DNA of 64,000 bases from NCBI RefSeq assembly GCF_000482245.1, contig NZ_AWNH01000053.1, positions 62,001 through 126,000 on the forward strand, written 5' to 3'. Each line of letters starts with the position of its first letter. The stretch's first letter is position 1. The notes under the pieces are model-generated. The model saw nothing but the letters and a program-made list of their open reading frames with translations, did no database searches and had not been told where the DNA came from. This document shows, in pieces, positions 9,174 through 17,596 of this stretch. Made by a program: the position numbers and the translations under genes. Origin of the DNA: Leptolyngbya sp. Heron Island J. GTDB lineage: Bacteria > Cyanobacteriota > Cyanobacteriia > Phormidesmidales > Phormidesmidaceae.

Positions 9174-10148
9174 CTATGAGTTGTCATGATCAGGTCTCAC
9201 AGTGATGATGATTTTTCCTTTGGTGTGCTCTTCCCCAAAAGATTGCAGAGCTTCTGAGGTTGCTCCTAATGGATACCATCTATCAATCACGGGGACAACT
9301 TTGCCAGATGCCAGCAGCTCGCTAATCACAGACAGATCCTTTTCCTCTATTTGTGTGATTCCCATAAATGAGAGTTGCTTACGTCCAAATTTCGACAACA
9401 TTGGTCCCACAAGCAATGCCTGAAGAATTTGAGCCAGTTCTCCTCCAGCCGCGACATAGATACCTGTAGAACCCAAGACCCTCCGGTAATCAAAAATCGA
9501 GTTATAGCCATTTGCCGCAAAAATCAAATCATACTGCTGCCCGTTGGCAGTCAGATCTTCTCGCGTATAGTCGATAAGGTGGTCTGCACCAATTGAGCGG
9601 GCGGTATCCATATTTCGAGGGCTACATACAGCCGTTACAATTGTCCCGAAGGATTTTGCTATCTGAACAGCAAATGTCCCCACACCACCAGAGGCCCCAT
9701 TGATGAGAACCTTTTGCCCTGGCTGGATGCGGTCTTTAAGCGCTTGCAGCGCTGTCAGGGCCGCGACAGGTGTGGCGGCAGCGGCCTCAAATGACACGTT
9801 AGCCGGTTTTAGCACCAACTCGTGTTCATCAGCACATGCATATTCTGCAAATGAACCTTGGGCGATTCCGAAGACTTTATCCCCTGGCTGAAACTTTGTG
9901 ACGTTATTGCCGACAGCCTCAACCCGACCGGCTACGTCTAGGCCCAGTGATGTCTCTTTGGGTTTGAAAAGTTCACCATTCATTAAACGGATTCCCATGG
10001 CTCCTCTTAATCGATGCCAATCCAGGGCGTTAACAGATGCCGCATAAACCTTGACTAAAACCTGATTATCACTGGGTACGGGTTTCTCGATTTCTATAAG
10101 TTCAATGGCATCGGGGGAGCCATATTGTGTGTATACAATCTTTTTCAT
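9174..10148 (-). CDS. NAD(P)-dependent alcohol dehydrogenase, quinone oxidoreductase type (zinc-free MDR)
   Basis: A 324-residue medium-chain dehydrogenase/reductase. It has the GroES-like N-terminal domain (SVNALDWHRLRG, GLDVAGRVEAVG) and the nucleotide-binding domain with GASGGVGTFAVQIAK. The cysteine/histidine ligands of catalytic and structural zinc are absent, placing it in the zinc-independent quinone/enone oxidoreductase branch. The substrate is unknown. AAAGGGGAG precedes the ATG. It is convergent with ccmP (12 bases apart) and lies upstream of the LuxR regulator region. Confidence 0.88.
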   Translation of the reverse strand: MKKIVYTQYGSPDAIELIEIEKPVPSDNQVLVKVYAASVNALDWHRLRGAMGIRLMNGELFKPKETSLGLDVAGRVEAVGNNVTKFQPGDKVFGIAQGSFAEYACADEHELVLKPANVSFEAAAATPVAALTALQALKDRIQPGQKVLINGASGGVGTFAVQIAKSFGTIVTAVCSPRNMDTARSIGADHLIDYTREDLTANGQQYDLIFAANGYNSIFDYRRVLGSTGIYVAAGGELAQILQALLVGPMLSKFGRKQLSFMGITQIEEKDLSVISELLASGKVVPVIDRWYPLGATSEALQSFGEEHTKGKIIITVRPDHDNS

Positions 10149-10363
10149 CTCGCTCCCCTTTCTTTTTTGAATGTTCCATACTCAACTGCGATCTGTTCTT
10201 GCATTTTCTGGTTATTAGTTTCGGTTGACATGACTCCATTCCTGCTGCTTGTGTTTATCATCCACACAAGCAGCTTATGGGCAAGACAGGATAAGCGTCA
10301 TACCACTCAGGTATTAGTCGAGGAGTAATTGCCAGGGAAATGAGGTGATAGGAAACCTAATAA

Positions 10364-13114
10364 CTACGTTGAGGACAAAACCCCCAAAACACGGGCTTTC
10401 GCAACGGCATCTGCCCGGTGATGAGCATCGAGTTTGCCGTAAATATTTCGAGTATGGACTTTCACGGTATTCACCGAAAGGAATAGTGTGGTCGCAATTT
10501 CCTGATTAGTCTGACCATCGGCTATGAGGTGGAGCACTTCGATTTCTCGCTTGCTTAATGGTTCGAGCAATCCGGCTGTTTGAGATTGTTTTTTGGATGT
10601 TTTTTTGTGTTCCAATTCGTTCAGAGGAAAGGCAGCTAACACACGCTGGACATAGTTAGGTGATATGTTGCGAGCAAGGACCTCATAGAGTAAACGCGCC
10701 ATGGGCTGGCCTTCATTTATAAAAATACGGAGATACCCCTCAGTTTCTGCCAGGGTAAAGGCACGTTCCAAAAACTGAACAGCGGAGGAGATATTGTTGT
10801 GTGCTTCATTTATAATTGCTTGCAGGATGAGGATCTCAATCATGCTGCCTGACCTGCTTCCCGCTTCTGCCGCTGAGTATAGTTGTGTCAGCAGTGCGAT
10901 CGCTTTTTGAAAAGTCTCCTCTGTCTGGTCACGTCTATACTGAGCGATAAGTACTCTGGCAAAGGTGATGTACTCGAATTCTTGCAAATAGCTGAGTTCG
11001 TCATCAATGGACAGACCTTGCTCACGTACCCAGCCGAGGGCTGCTGCCAGTCTGCCTTGTCGGAGCCATACCCGCGTCTTCAATGCAGCAACAGGATATA
11101 CATTAGGAACAGGACTTCTATGGTAGATCTGTTCCGCCTCATCGAGTAACGTGAGAGCATCATTCAGCTCTCCCTGCTCTACATTTAATTGAGCCTGAAC
11201 AAGATATAGGCCATAGGGCCATTCTGGTAATGCGGCTGGTTTTCCGAGTGCCTCGCATTGCTGCAGGTGATGTTGAGCCGCTTCTTCGTTGCCCTGTTCA
11301 TGATACAGCTGGCTCAACCCGAGATGTAAGTCAGTTGTGCCCACCGGCTCGCCTTGTGCTATCGCAAAGAGTAAAGCCTCTTTATAAATATTGACGGCGT
11401 CCAAAAGACGCCCCTGGGCAATCTTTATGCCGGCCAGTGTATAGGCCCCACTGATGGCGAAAAGTATATGCCCTGTCGACCGCAAGCGTGCGATCGCATC
11501 GGACATATACTGAATAGCCGTCGCCAACTCTCCATTTCGCCAATAAGCCAGACCTAGCAGAGAGCTTGCCAGGCCAGCGATATAGTGATTCGTCTCAGAG
11601 AGAAGGTTGAGGGTTTGCCGGGCATGTTTAATAGTGGCAGCATTATCGCCAAGTGCCTGAGCATGAAACGCCCAAGCAAGACCTAATAACCCTTGTTGCG
11701 AACGGAGTATTTTCTCATTCTGATGGCTGAAAGCAGCCTTAAGAGAATCGCTAGTGTGGACTGCTAAGAAACGATCTGCGTCCTTCAGGTGGTCCTCTGC
11801 AGCCCGTAACTGGCCCGAGAAAAGAAACTCCCAGGCCAGGCCAAGACTGAGCATAGTCCGGGTTCGTACTAACTCATCTGGCAGAGTCTGCACCCATTCT
11901 GTCCAGATTGCATTCTGATAATAGGAGCCAATATTCGCTGACCATTCTAGTTCGATCAGATCCGCCGCGTGCTCGAAATGTTGGGCAGCGAGGGCATGGT
12001 GGATCGCCTTAGCCCGAAAATTATGCTGCTCGTACCAGGCACATGCCCTTAAATGTAGCTCAGCTATCTTATCGGACTGCCCCTTAGTTAAGCGTGCCTG
12101 CAGAGCATCCGTGAGCAGGTGATGATAACGATACCACTCACGTTTATCATCAAGGGGCACCAGCAACAGATTTGTACGTTCTAAATATTCTAAGATTTCT
12201 TGGCCTGGGGTAGAAGATTGGGGCAGAACAGCATCACAAAGAGAACCACATAGGCGCTCAAGAATGGATGTGGATAATAGGAAGTGCTGAATACGTTCGG
12301 GCTGTTGTTCTAGAATCTCTTCAACCAGATAATCCAGCACAAAATGATGGCTACCGGAGAACAATCGGATAAAGTTGGCCGTGTCTGGATGGCCTTGTAA
12401 GGAAATCGCGGCCAACTGCAGTCCGGCAATCCAACCTTCAGTGCGGTTTTTAAGGGCAGTAATCTCTTCTACCGAGAGATTGAGATCCATTTTGTTAAGA
12501 AATTCCGCCGTTTCGACTTGGCTAAAGCGTAAATCGAGAGCGCGTAGCTCGGTCACCTGCCCCCGCGCACGCAGGCGTGCCAGGGGCAGCGGTGGGTCCT
12601 TGCGGGTAGCAATAAACAGGTGCATGGATGGCGGCAGGTGCTGCACCAAAAATTCCAGTGCCTGATCCACCGGTTTGGAGTCAATCAGGTGGTAGTCATC
12701 AAGGACAAGAATGAAGTATTTGGAAACGGTCGTAATCTCATTGATCAGCGTCGTTAAAATTGAAGTGATTGGGGGTGGTTGGGGTGATTTTAAGGCACTT
12801 AAAACCTCTTCACCGAGTTGAGGAGCCCCCTCGACCTTGCTTAAGGTAAGCGTTTGCAAGGCAGACACCAGGTAAACCAGAAAGCGAGTTGGATCATTAT
12901 GCTCCTCATCTAGTGACAGCCAGGACACGGGTTGTTTACAGACGGCAGCCCATTCGCTGAGCAACGTTGTTTTGCCAAAGCCCGCAGGAGCAGAGATCAG
13001 GGTTAGCTTGCAGTGTAGCCCTGTATTCAGTCGTTTAATCAGGTACGATCGCACCACAGCATTGGGTCGTGGTGGTGGAATATACAGCTTGGTGGTTAAA
13101 ATCGGCCTGTACAT
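10364..13114 (-). CDS. Large MalT/LAL-type LuxR-family transcriptional regulator
   Basis: A 916-residue STAND regulator. Walker A APAGFGKT lies at 42-49, and the NTPase domain continues with FILVLDDYHLID (Walker B) and the IATRKDPPLPLARLRARG sensor. A long TPR-like helical region spans about 340-830. The C-terminal LuxR helix-turn-helix is about 848-910 (LSKREIEVLHLIADGQTNQEIA, then the recognition helix TVKVHTRNIY). By analogy with MalT, an inducer would bind the TPR region and trigger ATP-dependent oligomerisation and activation. No target is evident; the neighbouring MDR gene is a candidate by position. Confidence 0.93.
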   Translation of the reverse strand: MYRPILTTKLYIPPPRPNAVVRSYLIKRLNTGLHCKLTLISAPAGFGKTTLLSEWAAVCKQPVSWLSLDEEHNDPTRFLVYLVSALQTLTLSKVEGAPQLGEEVLSALKSPQPPPITSILTTLINEITTVSKYFILVLDDYHLIDSKPVDQALEFLVQHLPPSMHLFIATRKDPPLPLARLRARGQVTELRALDLRFSQVETAEFLNKMDLNLSVEEITALKNRTEGWIAGLQLAAISLQGHPDTANFIRLFSGSHHFVLDYLVEEILEQQPERIQHFLLSTSILERLCGSLCDAVLPQSSTPGQEILEYLERTNLLLVPLDDKREWYRYHHLLTDALQARLTKGQSDKIAELHLRACAWYEQHNFRAKAIHHALAAQHFEHAADLIELEWSANIGSYYQNAIWTEWVQTLPDELVRTRTMLSLGLAWEFLFSGQLRAAEDHLKDADRFLAVHTSDSLKAAFSHQNEKILRSQQGLLGLAWAFHAQALGDNAATIKHARQTLNLLSETNHYIAGLASSLLGLAYWRNGELATAIQYMSDAIARLRSTGHILFAISGAYTLAGIKIAQGRLLDAVNIYKEALLFAIAQGEPVGTTDLHLGLSQLYHEQGNEEAAQHHLQQCEALGKPAALPEWPYGLYLVQAQLNVEQGELNDALTLLDEAEQIYHRSPVPNVYPVAALKTRVWLRQGRLAAALGWVREQGLSIDDELSYLQEFEYITFARVLIAQYRRDQTEETFQKAIALLTQLYSAAEAGSRSGSMIEILILQAIINEAHNNISSAVQFLERAFTLAETEGYLRIFINEGQPMARLLYEVLARNISPNYVQRVLAAFPLNELEHKKTSKKQSQTAGLLEPLSKREIEVLHLIADGQTNQEIATTLFLSVNTVKVHTRNIYGKLDAHHRADAVAKARVLGVLSST

Positions 13115-13410
13115 TCGTTAAGTTATAAAACACTTAAAAACAGTTGGATGAAACTCATGGGGCCAGCACCACACTCACTGGAAACAATGCCCGAAAAAAT
13201 ATATTTTGTGTAGACATGTTTTTTGTAAAAGGTGATTGTTTTTAGGAAGTGGTTTCAACCATCGTCAAATATAGCGCTTCTCGCTTGAGATGAATACATG
13301 CTGGTGAGGCAATGGGCAATAGGTCACGGGTAATGATGATGGTACTCATCATCGACGTAGTCAGAAAAAGATGTTGCTGTGACGTTGTAAATGCTTTGGG
13401 TAAGCAAGCG

Positions 13411-14076
13411 TTACTTCACCACTGCGTAACTGAGAAGCAGAATCCTCTCAGAATATAACTCAGATCCCAGGAATCTCAGGGCAATCTCACCTGCCTGCTC
13501 CGAATGTGCGTCCCGAAAAAACGTCTTCTGAGTAATCCCACCCACCAGGGTCGGATGTACCAGGAGGTGGAGTTCATCGACTAGTCCAGCCCTGAGCAAC
13601 ACCCCGTTCAGCGTTCCTCCACTGTCTACCCGCACTGCGGTCGTCCCGAACTGACGATGCAGGACGTCGAAGGCTTGCCTGTAGTTCACGTGCTCCTTTC
13701 CCGCCGTTATAGTCTTGATACCATTGCGCTTCAAGTACTCGACATGGTCAGGAGGTGTGCTCTTGGTGCACAAAGAAATAAAATCCTTCCAATACGGCTG
13801 TTCTCGCCAATAGTGCCAGCTCTTGAGTCTCCCGCGACTGTCTGGAACTACCAGAATGGGGCGTGAATCGTCTGCACTCGGTGAGATCGTGGATACTTCG
13901 GATGCCTCATCTTCAGGTATCTCATCCGGTACATTGAGAAGGGTATCACAGCCCACGAGGGATGCATTTTCACTCCAGCGTTGCGCCAATGAGTAGAACA
14001 AACCCATATCGACAGAGAACCCCGTAGTTCGACCATCCAAGCTCGCCGCAGTATACAGAATCACTTTCGGTTTCAA
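13411..14076 (-). CDS. RibD C-terminal (dihydrofolate reductase-like) domain protein
   Basis: 221 residues of the RibD_C/DHFR-like reductase fold: N-terminal strand and SLDGRTTG loop, GCDTLL, PDSRGR and the substrate-strand motif VRVDSGGTLNGVLLRAGLVDELHLLV. It lacks the RibD deaminase domain, so it belongs to the stand-alone NADPH-dependent reductase group; a riboflavin-pathway role is possible but unproven. The start is a TTG preceded by a perfect AGGAGG at 14082-14087, which decides it. It lies downstream, in the minus-strand sense, of an attC-like site at 14395-14483. Confidence 0.82.
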   Translation of the reverse strand: MKPKVILYTAASLDGRTTGFSVDMGLFYSLAQRWSENASLVGCDTLLNVPDEIPEDEASEVSTISPSADDSRPILVVPDSRGRLKSWHYWREQPYWKDFISLCTKSTPPDHVEYLKRNGIKTITAGKEHVNYRQAFDVLHRQFGTTAVRVDSGGTLNGVLLRAGLVDELHLLVHPTLVGGITQKTFFRDAHSEQAGEIALRFLGSELYSERILLLSYAVVK

Positions 14077-14394
14077 ACGATCTCCTCCTATTGACTAATG
14101 TTACTCAGCACTCACCGCCATTAAACTTCGCCGTATAACCCTGTAATTCTTAGCGATCAGAGTGCATGGGTCTATGTTAGCTTGTGTAATTAATAGACAT
14201 TACAATGATCGTAACAACTCTTTCGATATTGTCATATCATTGGGTTAGAAGGTACAAACCAACCTTGTTATCCTGGCTTTCTAATTCTGGAACAAAAAGA
14301 TAAAGGTCTTATGAGGAAATCGAAGAAACTGGCAGGATTTTAGCAAGACTAGTTCAGCTATAGAAAATTGCCTTCTACGATAGTTGTCGGTGTC
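14077..14394. other. Intergenic region upstream of the RibD-like gene
   Basis: It separates the attC-like site at 14395-14483 from the TTG start of the RibD-like gene. It is AT-rich, with several stop codons in all frames; apart from the strong ribosome site at 14082-14087, nothing is recognised. A promoter for the RibD-like gene presumably lies here. Confidence 0.4.
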
Positions 14395-14483
14395 GCCTAA
14401 CGTTTCGATTGAGCAGCTGAAAGCAACTCCACCATATAACAACGGCAGTCACTTTACAGTCCGCTCTAACCAGATTGTTATGC
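14395..14483 (-). repeat. attC-like integron recombination site
   Basis: Read on the minus strand it starts with GCATAAC and ends with GTTAGGC, which fits the R'' and R' core boxes (RYYYAAC with one mismatch; GTTRRRY exactly). The 89-bp interval is an imperfect palindrome: GCCTAACG-TTTCGATT-GAGC on one arm pairs with the complement of GCTCTAACCAGATTGTTATGCC on the other, and a second pairing block (CTGAAAG / CTGTAAAG) follows with unpaired bases, as in real attC sites. It begins 5 bases after the stop codon of the minus-strand ORF remnant at 14489-14700, as expected for a cassette. Confidence 0.72.
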
Positions 14484-14488
14484 CACCA

Positions 14489-14700
14489 CTAATATCTAAG
14501 GATCTGTAACCGTTTTTCAAGGGCATTACTCAGGGTGAGAGCATCGCTCAGAGCAAACGTGCCCCGAATCTCCATAAGGCTGACATTATCAAGAGAGTCC
14601 AGATCGAACGGACGACCACCGCTATCTTCTATCAGCTGTGCCACAATTGCTTTTGCTGATTTGTCGTTGGAGATGATTCTTGATAAAGATACAAATGGGT
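14489..14700 (-). pseudogene. 3' fragment of an NAD(P)-binding oxidoreductase (F420-reductase-like), cassette remnant
   Basis: On the minus strand the frame reads ...SRIISNDKSAKAIVAQLIED..., then GGRPFDLDSLDNVSLMEIRG, and ends ALEKRLQILRY followed by TAG (14489-14491). The pattern of an acidic AK.IV.QLI.D.G..P.D...L segment resembles the end of NADP-dependent F420-reductase-type Rossmann proteins. No start codon or N-terminal nucleotide-binding domain is present; the frame runs into the 3' end of the SnoaL-like gene. It is most likely the tail of a disrupted gene, and it is followed directly by the attC-like site. Confidence 0.55.
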
Positions 14701-15288
14701 TTAGAACAGTGGCTGGCGGAGCTGATCGCGATCGCCTGCCAAAGCCGCAAAATAATGTTGGGTTGCTTTATCTAGGCCAAACAGGTCTGAAACAGCCATT
14801 TGGTCGATGGTTAGGCTTACCAGTTTCCAAACATCATTCTCCTGTCGGAGCTGAACCACCTGCACTGCATGGGCTAGCAAGTGAGGCGTATCAATCGTTT
14901 CAGTATCTGGTGCCATTGCAAACTTCAGGACATTGAGATAGGCCACTGCGGTGGCAGTGCCATCGGGATTGCCATAGACCAAAACATTGTTAAGCTGGTG
15001 GCGAATGCCATCGAGTAAAATCGGAGCGTTTTCCTGCCAGAGTTGTTTGAAGCTATCTCGATCCAGTCGCTTTGCCAACCCATGATCAAAAACAAAATCC
15101 TCAGTCAAAATGGCATTCATAACGTCATAGCGGCGGGTATCAAAGATCAGTTCTAGTAAATGTAGCTTTTCGATAATCTCCAGCTTGTCTGCAGCGGATA
15201 GAGCCGGTGTTGCTGTGGTGTATTGCGCAAAGAGTGCATCGGGCAGCTGTGTGGACAGCCGTGCTTGAGTCGGGGGTTGAACCGTCAT
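14701..15288 (-). CDS. SnoaL/NTF2-like protein
   Basis: 195 residues. After a ~30-residue disordered N-terminus, the NTF2-like fold starts at DKLEIIEKLHLLELIFDTRR, with EDFVFDHG and the strands YLNVLKF and QLRQENDVWKLVSLTIDQM. Such proteins serve as small ligand-binding domains or isomerases/hydratases; the substrate is unknown. It is divergent from the LysR gene 146 bases away, so regulation by that LysR is plausible. Its 3' end overlaps the open frame of the oxidoreductase remnant. Confidence 0.78.
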   Translation of the reverse strand: MTVQPPTQARLSTQLPDALFAQYTTATPALSAADKLEIIEKLHLLELIFDTRRYDVMNAILTEDFVFDHGLAKRLDRDSFKQLWQENAPILLDGIRHQLNNVLVYGNPDGTATAVAYLNVLKFAMAPDTETIDTPHLLAHAVQVVQLRQENDVWKLVSLTIDQMAVSDLFGLDKATQHYFAALAGDRDQLRQPLF

Positions 15289-15353
15289 GATAGTTAGACC
15301 TCTAAAGATTTTGGTTCAGAGCTGATCGCAAGTAATTGCGCTCTGCCGTCATT

Positions 15354-15377
15354 GATTACAAGATATTTGGATTACAA
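15354..15377. promoter_or_regulatory. Direct repeat between divergent LysR and SnoaL-like genes
   Basis: GATTACAA occurs twice, at 15354-15361 and 15370-15377 (16 bases apart, same face of the helix within 1.5 turns), in the 146-base divergent promoter region. LysR regulators normally bind such shared regions, so this is a candidate operator; it is not proven. Confidence 0.35.
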
Positions 15378-15434
15378 TACCTTGAGAAGGGGTTAAAAAT
15401 CACTTCTTTATCCACTTTTTTTCATCAATGAGCC

Positions 15435-16349
15435 ATGAAGAGCCTGTCTAACATTCAGACGTTTGTTCGCGTTGCTGAAGTAGAGAGCTTTGCCAAGGCC
15501 TCGAATGTTTTGGGGCTATCGACTTCAGCGGTGAGTAAAGCCGTCGCTCGGCTAGAGGCGGATTTAGGCGTCAAGCTATTTCACCGCACTACACGCAGTG
15601 TTAACCTGACGCCGGATGGAAGCCGGTTCTATGAAGGCTGTCAGCAGTTGTTGATCGAATTTGAGGCGCTTACGGCTGAAGTGCAGGGCAATAAAGCGAC
15701 TCCCCAGGGACGCTTGACTGTCAGTGTTTCTCCCGCCTTTGGGCGTATCTGCGTTGTACCCTTGCTTAAGGCGTTTACCCAAACATTCCCTGCCATTACG
15801 TTGGATATTTCTATGGACGATCGCGCGGTAGACTTGGCTGCTGAAGGGATTGATATCGTACTGCGAACTGGCCAGCTCAGTGATAGCGCTAACCTAATTG
15901 CCAGTCGTTTGGTGGCCTATCCCATGGGCATCTGTGGATCACCGGACTATTTTGATCAGCATGGAGAACCGCACCATCCCGATGAGCTAGCAGAGCATGT
16001 GTGTCTGAATTTTCGTAATCGTGATACGGGACGGCTTTACCCCTGGATGTTTCATGTAGCGGGAGAACAGAAGACTTACAGCGGCAGTGGGACTGTGGTA
16101 TTGGATAATGCTGATGCGGTGGTGAGAAGTGCGATCGCAGGACTGGGCATTAGCCAAATGCCGTTGTTTTTAGCAAAAGATGCGATCGCCGCTGGCACCT
16201 TAGTTGAAGTGCTAAGACCCTATCGCCCGCCAGAAATTCCCATTTGGATTTGCTATCTTGATCGCCGCTTCGTTGCCACTAGAATTCGTGCCTTTGTGGA
16301 ATTTATGACTGATCAAAAGGAGACTTTTATAGAGAGATGTGCAGTGTAG
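15435..16349 (+). CDS. LysR-family transcriptional regulator
   Basis: 304 residues with an N-terminal winged helix (residues 1-60, FVRVAEVESFAKASNVLGLS then SAVSKAVARLEADLGVKLFH) and a periplasmic-binding-protein-like effector domain (about 90-300, starting LTVSVSPAFGR). The sequence type matches the DhcR/CrgA-like group with RTTRSVNLTPDG after the HTH. It is divergent from the SnoaL-like gene, which is the likely target along with its own promoter. The pair is not in cassette orientation and appears to be an ordinary insertion among integron remnants. Confidence 0.92.
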   Translation: MKSLSNIQTFVRVAEVESFAKASNVLGLSTSAVSKAVARLEADLGVKLFHRTTRSVNLTPDGSRFYEGCQQLLIEFEALTAEVQGNKATPQGRLTVSVSPAFGRICVVPLLKAFTQTFPAITLDISMDDRAVDLAAEGIDIVLRTGQLSDSANLIASRLVAYPMGICGSPDYFDQHGEPHHPDELAEHVCLNFRNRDTGRLYPWMFHVAGEQKTYSGSGTVVLDNADAVVRSAIAGLGISQMPLFLAKDAIAAGTLVEVLRPYRPPEIPIWICYLDRRFVATRIRAFVEFMTDQKETFIERCAV

Positions 16350-16638
16350 TTGAAGATAGTGACGAATTATGTGGCGATCGCTATGGTGAAAGAAACCATT
16401 GCGGCGTCACCTGATTGGAAAGACTCAATCCCTATTGTCCTCACTCCTAATTGATTTGAAATCTGCGATCGCTAAATCCATAAATATCCTCACTCACGAC
16501 CCGCAAAGATGAATGAGTAGCCATGACACTACTATAGCACCGCATTTAGTGTCAGTTTATTTATGCAGTCATGAAAATAACCCTCAAAGTTACTCCTAAT
16601 GAGCAGGTTAAGATGGCTAATGCACCTAGCGGTGCGGT
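16350..16638. other. Intergenic region, nothing firm
   Basis: It contains two HIP1-like sites and short open stretches without ribosome sites (for example a 26-codon ORF from ATG 16571 beginning MKITLKVTPNEQ). None resembles a known family, so no gene is called. Confidence 0.35.
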
Positions 16639-16671
16639 ACCTAACAATTAATACAGCCCAGCATATTATGC
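16639..16671 (-). repeat. Degenerate attC-like site after the OGFr cassette gene
   Basis: On the minus strand GCATAAT (16671-16665), overlapping the OGFr stop codon, and GTTAGGT (16645-16639) resemble R'' and R' boxes, with partly complementary sequence between them. It is only 33 bp long, so it is either a deleted attC or chance; its position exactly at the gene end favours the former. Confidence 0.3.
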
Positions 16672-17208
16672 AGAGTTAATCGCATCTGTCCAGTATTGAA
16701 ATGTCTCACCACCAATCTGGTCGCTGTCTTCTTGATAAATCTTCTGTAGACATTCATAAAATGCTTGAGCTTCCTGTATGAAGCCGAAAGCCATTAAGCA
16801 TTTGAGTATTCGGGTAATACGAAGATAGTTGTGGTTGAGCATATTTACCCATTCTTGCTTGCGATCCGGGTAGTTTTCCGATTTCTCCACAACTACCTTG
16901 CCTTGTTCATCCTTAGAGATCGCTAACCCATAGAAATGAAGCATCACAGAGAATGACTGGAACAAGTTTTTCTGTAGATGAGGATTTTCCCTAAATGCTT
17001 GGATAACATCCTCATCTACAACTGGAGCATGGAGATTAAAGTGGCTTTTCTCGGCAATGGGAAATAACCATTGAATGTAATCGTGAGCACACTCTAGTTC
17101 CTCAAAATCCCATGCCCACATTTGTTGTATTTTGCGCCCCTCAAGGTCTGACTTTTCACCCTGATAGAATGGCACGATCATTGCTGTAAGTTTTTGTTCG
17201 GAGTACAT
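16666..17208 (-). CDS. Opioid growth factor receptor (OGFr) domain protein, likely integron cassette
   Basis: About 180 residues with the OGFr conserved region. Recognisable elements are IVPFYQGEKSDLEGRKI, the ELECAHDYIQWLFPIAEKS core, LHAPVVDEDVI and MLHFYGLAI. Bacterial OGFr-domain proteins have no assigned function. The frame extends to a TTG at 17226, but AGAGG 9 bases before ATG 17208 fixes the start. It is the fourth minus-strand ORF in a leftward array that begins at the integrase remnant, and is flanked by degenerate attC-like boxes on both sides. Confidence 0.8.
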   Translation of the reverse strand: MYSEQKLTAMIVPFYQGEKSDLEGRKIQQMWAWDFEELECAHDYIQWLFPIAEKSHFNLHAPVVDEDVIQAFRENPHLQKNLFQSFSVMLHFYGLAISKDEQGKVVVEKSENYPDRKQEWVNMLNHNYLRITRILKCLMAFGFIQEAQAFYECLQKIYQEDSDQIGGETFQYWTDAINSA

Positions 17209-17251
17209 CAAAAAATACCTCTGCAATTTTCAGATATTTGCTGAGGGAGAG

Positions 17252-17307
17252 ACGTAACATGGAGCTGGGCGGCAGCCAACATTTTTGCACCAAAACCCAG
17301 ATTACTC
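17252..17307 (-). repeat. Possible degenerate attC site
   Basis: On the minus strand it runs from GAGTAAT, overlapping the stop of the frameshifted ORF at 17306, to GTTACGT (17258-17252), 43 bases before the OGFr start codon. The arms share CTGGG...CCCAG pairing with gaps. The spacing to the next gene is what a cassette boundary predicts, but the boxes deviate from consensus. Confidence 0.3.
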
Positions 17308-17489
17308 ATTCCGTCCGCTCCTGCATAGGATCAGGTAGCAGATCAATAGTATTTCTCATGTCCGCCTCAGGAAATATGTTAGGCCACAACACGACGCACA
17401 ATCTCCGGCTTTATGCTTGAAATAACATCAACGTAATGATTAAGGCAACAAAAACCATAGTGTCTGAATGGACCTGGGTAGTCAGACAT
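17306..17489 (-). pseudogene. Frameshifted small cassette ORF
   Basis: An ATG at 17489, only 4 bases after the R' box of the attC site at 17494-17584, opens MSDYPGPFRHYGFCCLNHYV... and stops at 17379 after 36 residues. The next frame continues coherently with WPNIFPEADMRNTIDLLPDP and ends at TGA 17306-17308. Joined, they give about 60 residues that read like one small protein broken by a frameshift. The family is not recognised. Position and orientation fit a cassette gene. Confidence 0.45.
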
Positions 17490-17493
17490 TGGA

Positions 17494-17584
17494 ACCTAAC
17501 GCCGAGGATGAACGAGCGGGGAAATAATTCTTTCGAGCAAAGCGAGCCACCCAGCTAATTCCGCAGTCCATCCGTTTGTTATGC
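17494..17584 (-). repeat. attC-like integron recombination site
   Basis: 91 bp. On the minus strand it starts GCATAAC and ends GTTAGGT, the latter an exact GTTRRRY box. The arms are complementary with interruptions: the plus-strand start CCTAACGCCGAGGATGAACG pairs with the complement of the end, which reads CATAACAAACGGATGGACTG on the other strand, and the pairing continues through CGG..AAT. It starts 12 bases after the stop of the minus-strand hypothetical gene and ends 4 bases before the next ORF, the textbook cassette layout. Confidence 0.75.
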
Positions 17585-17596
17585 CACGATACATCA

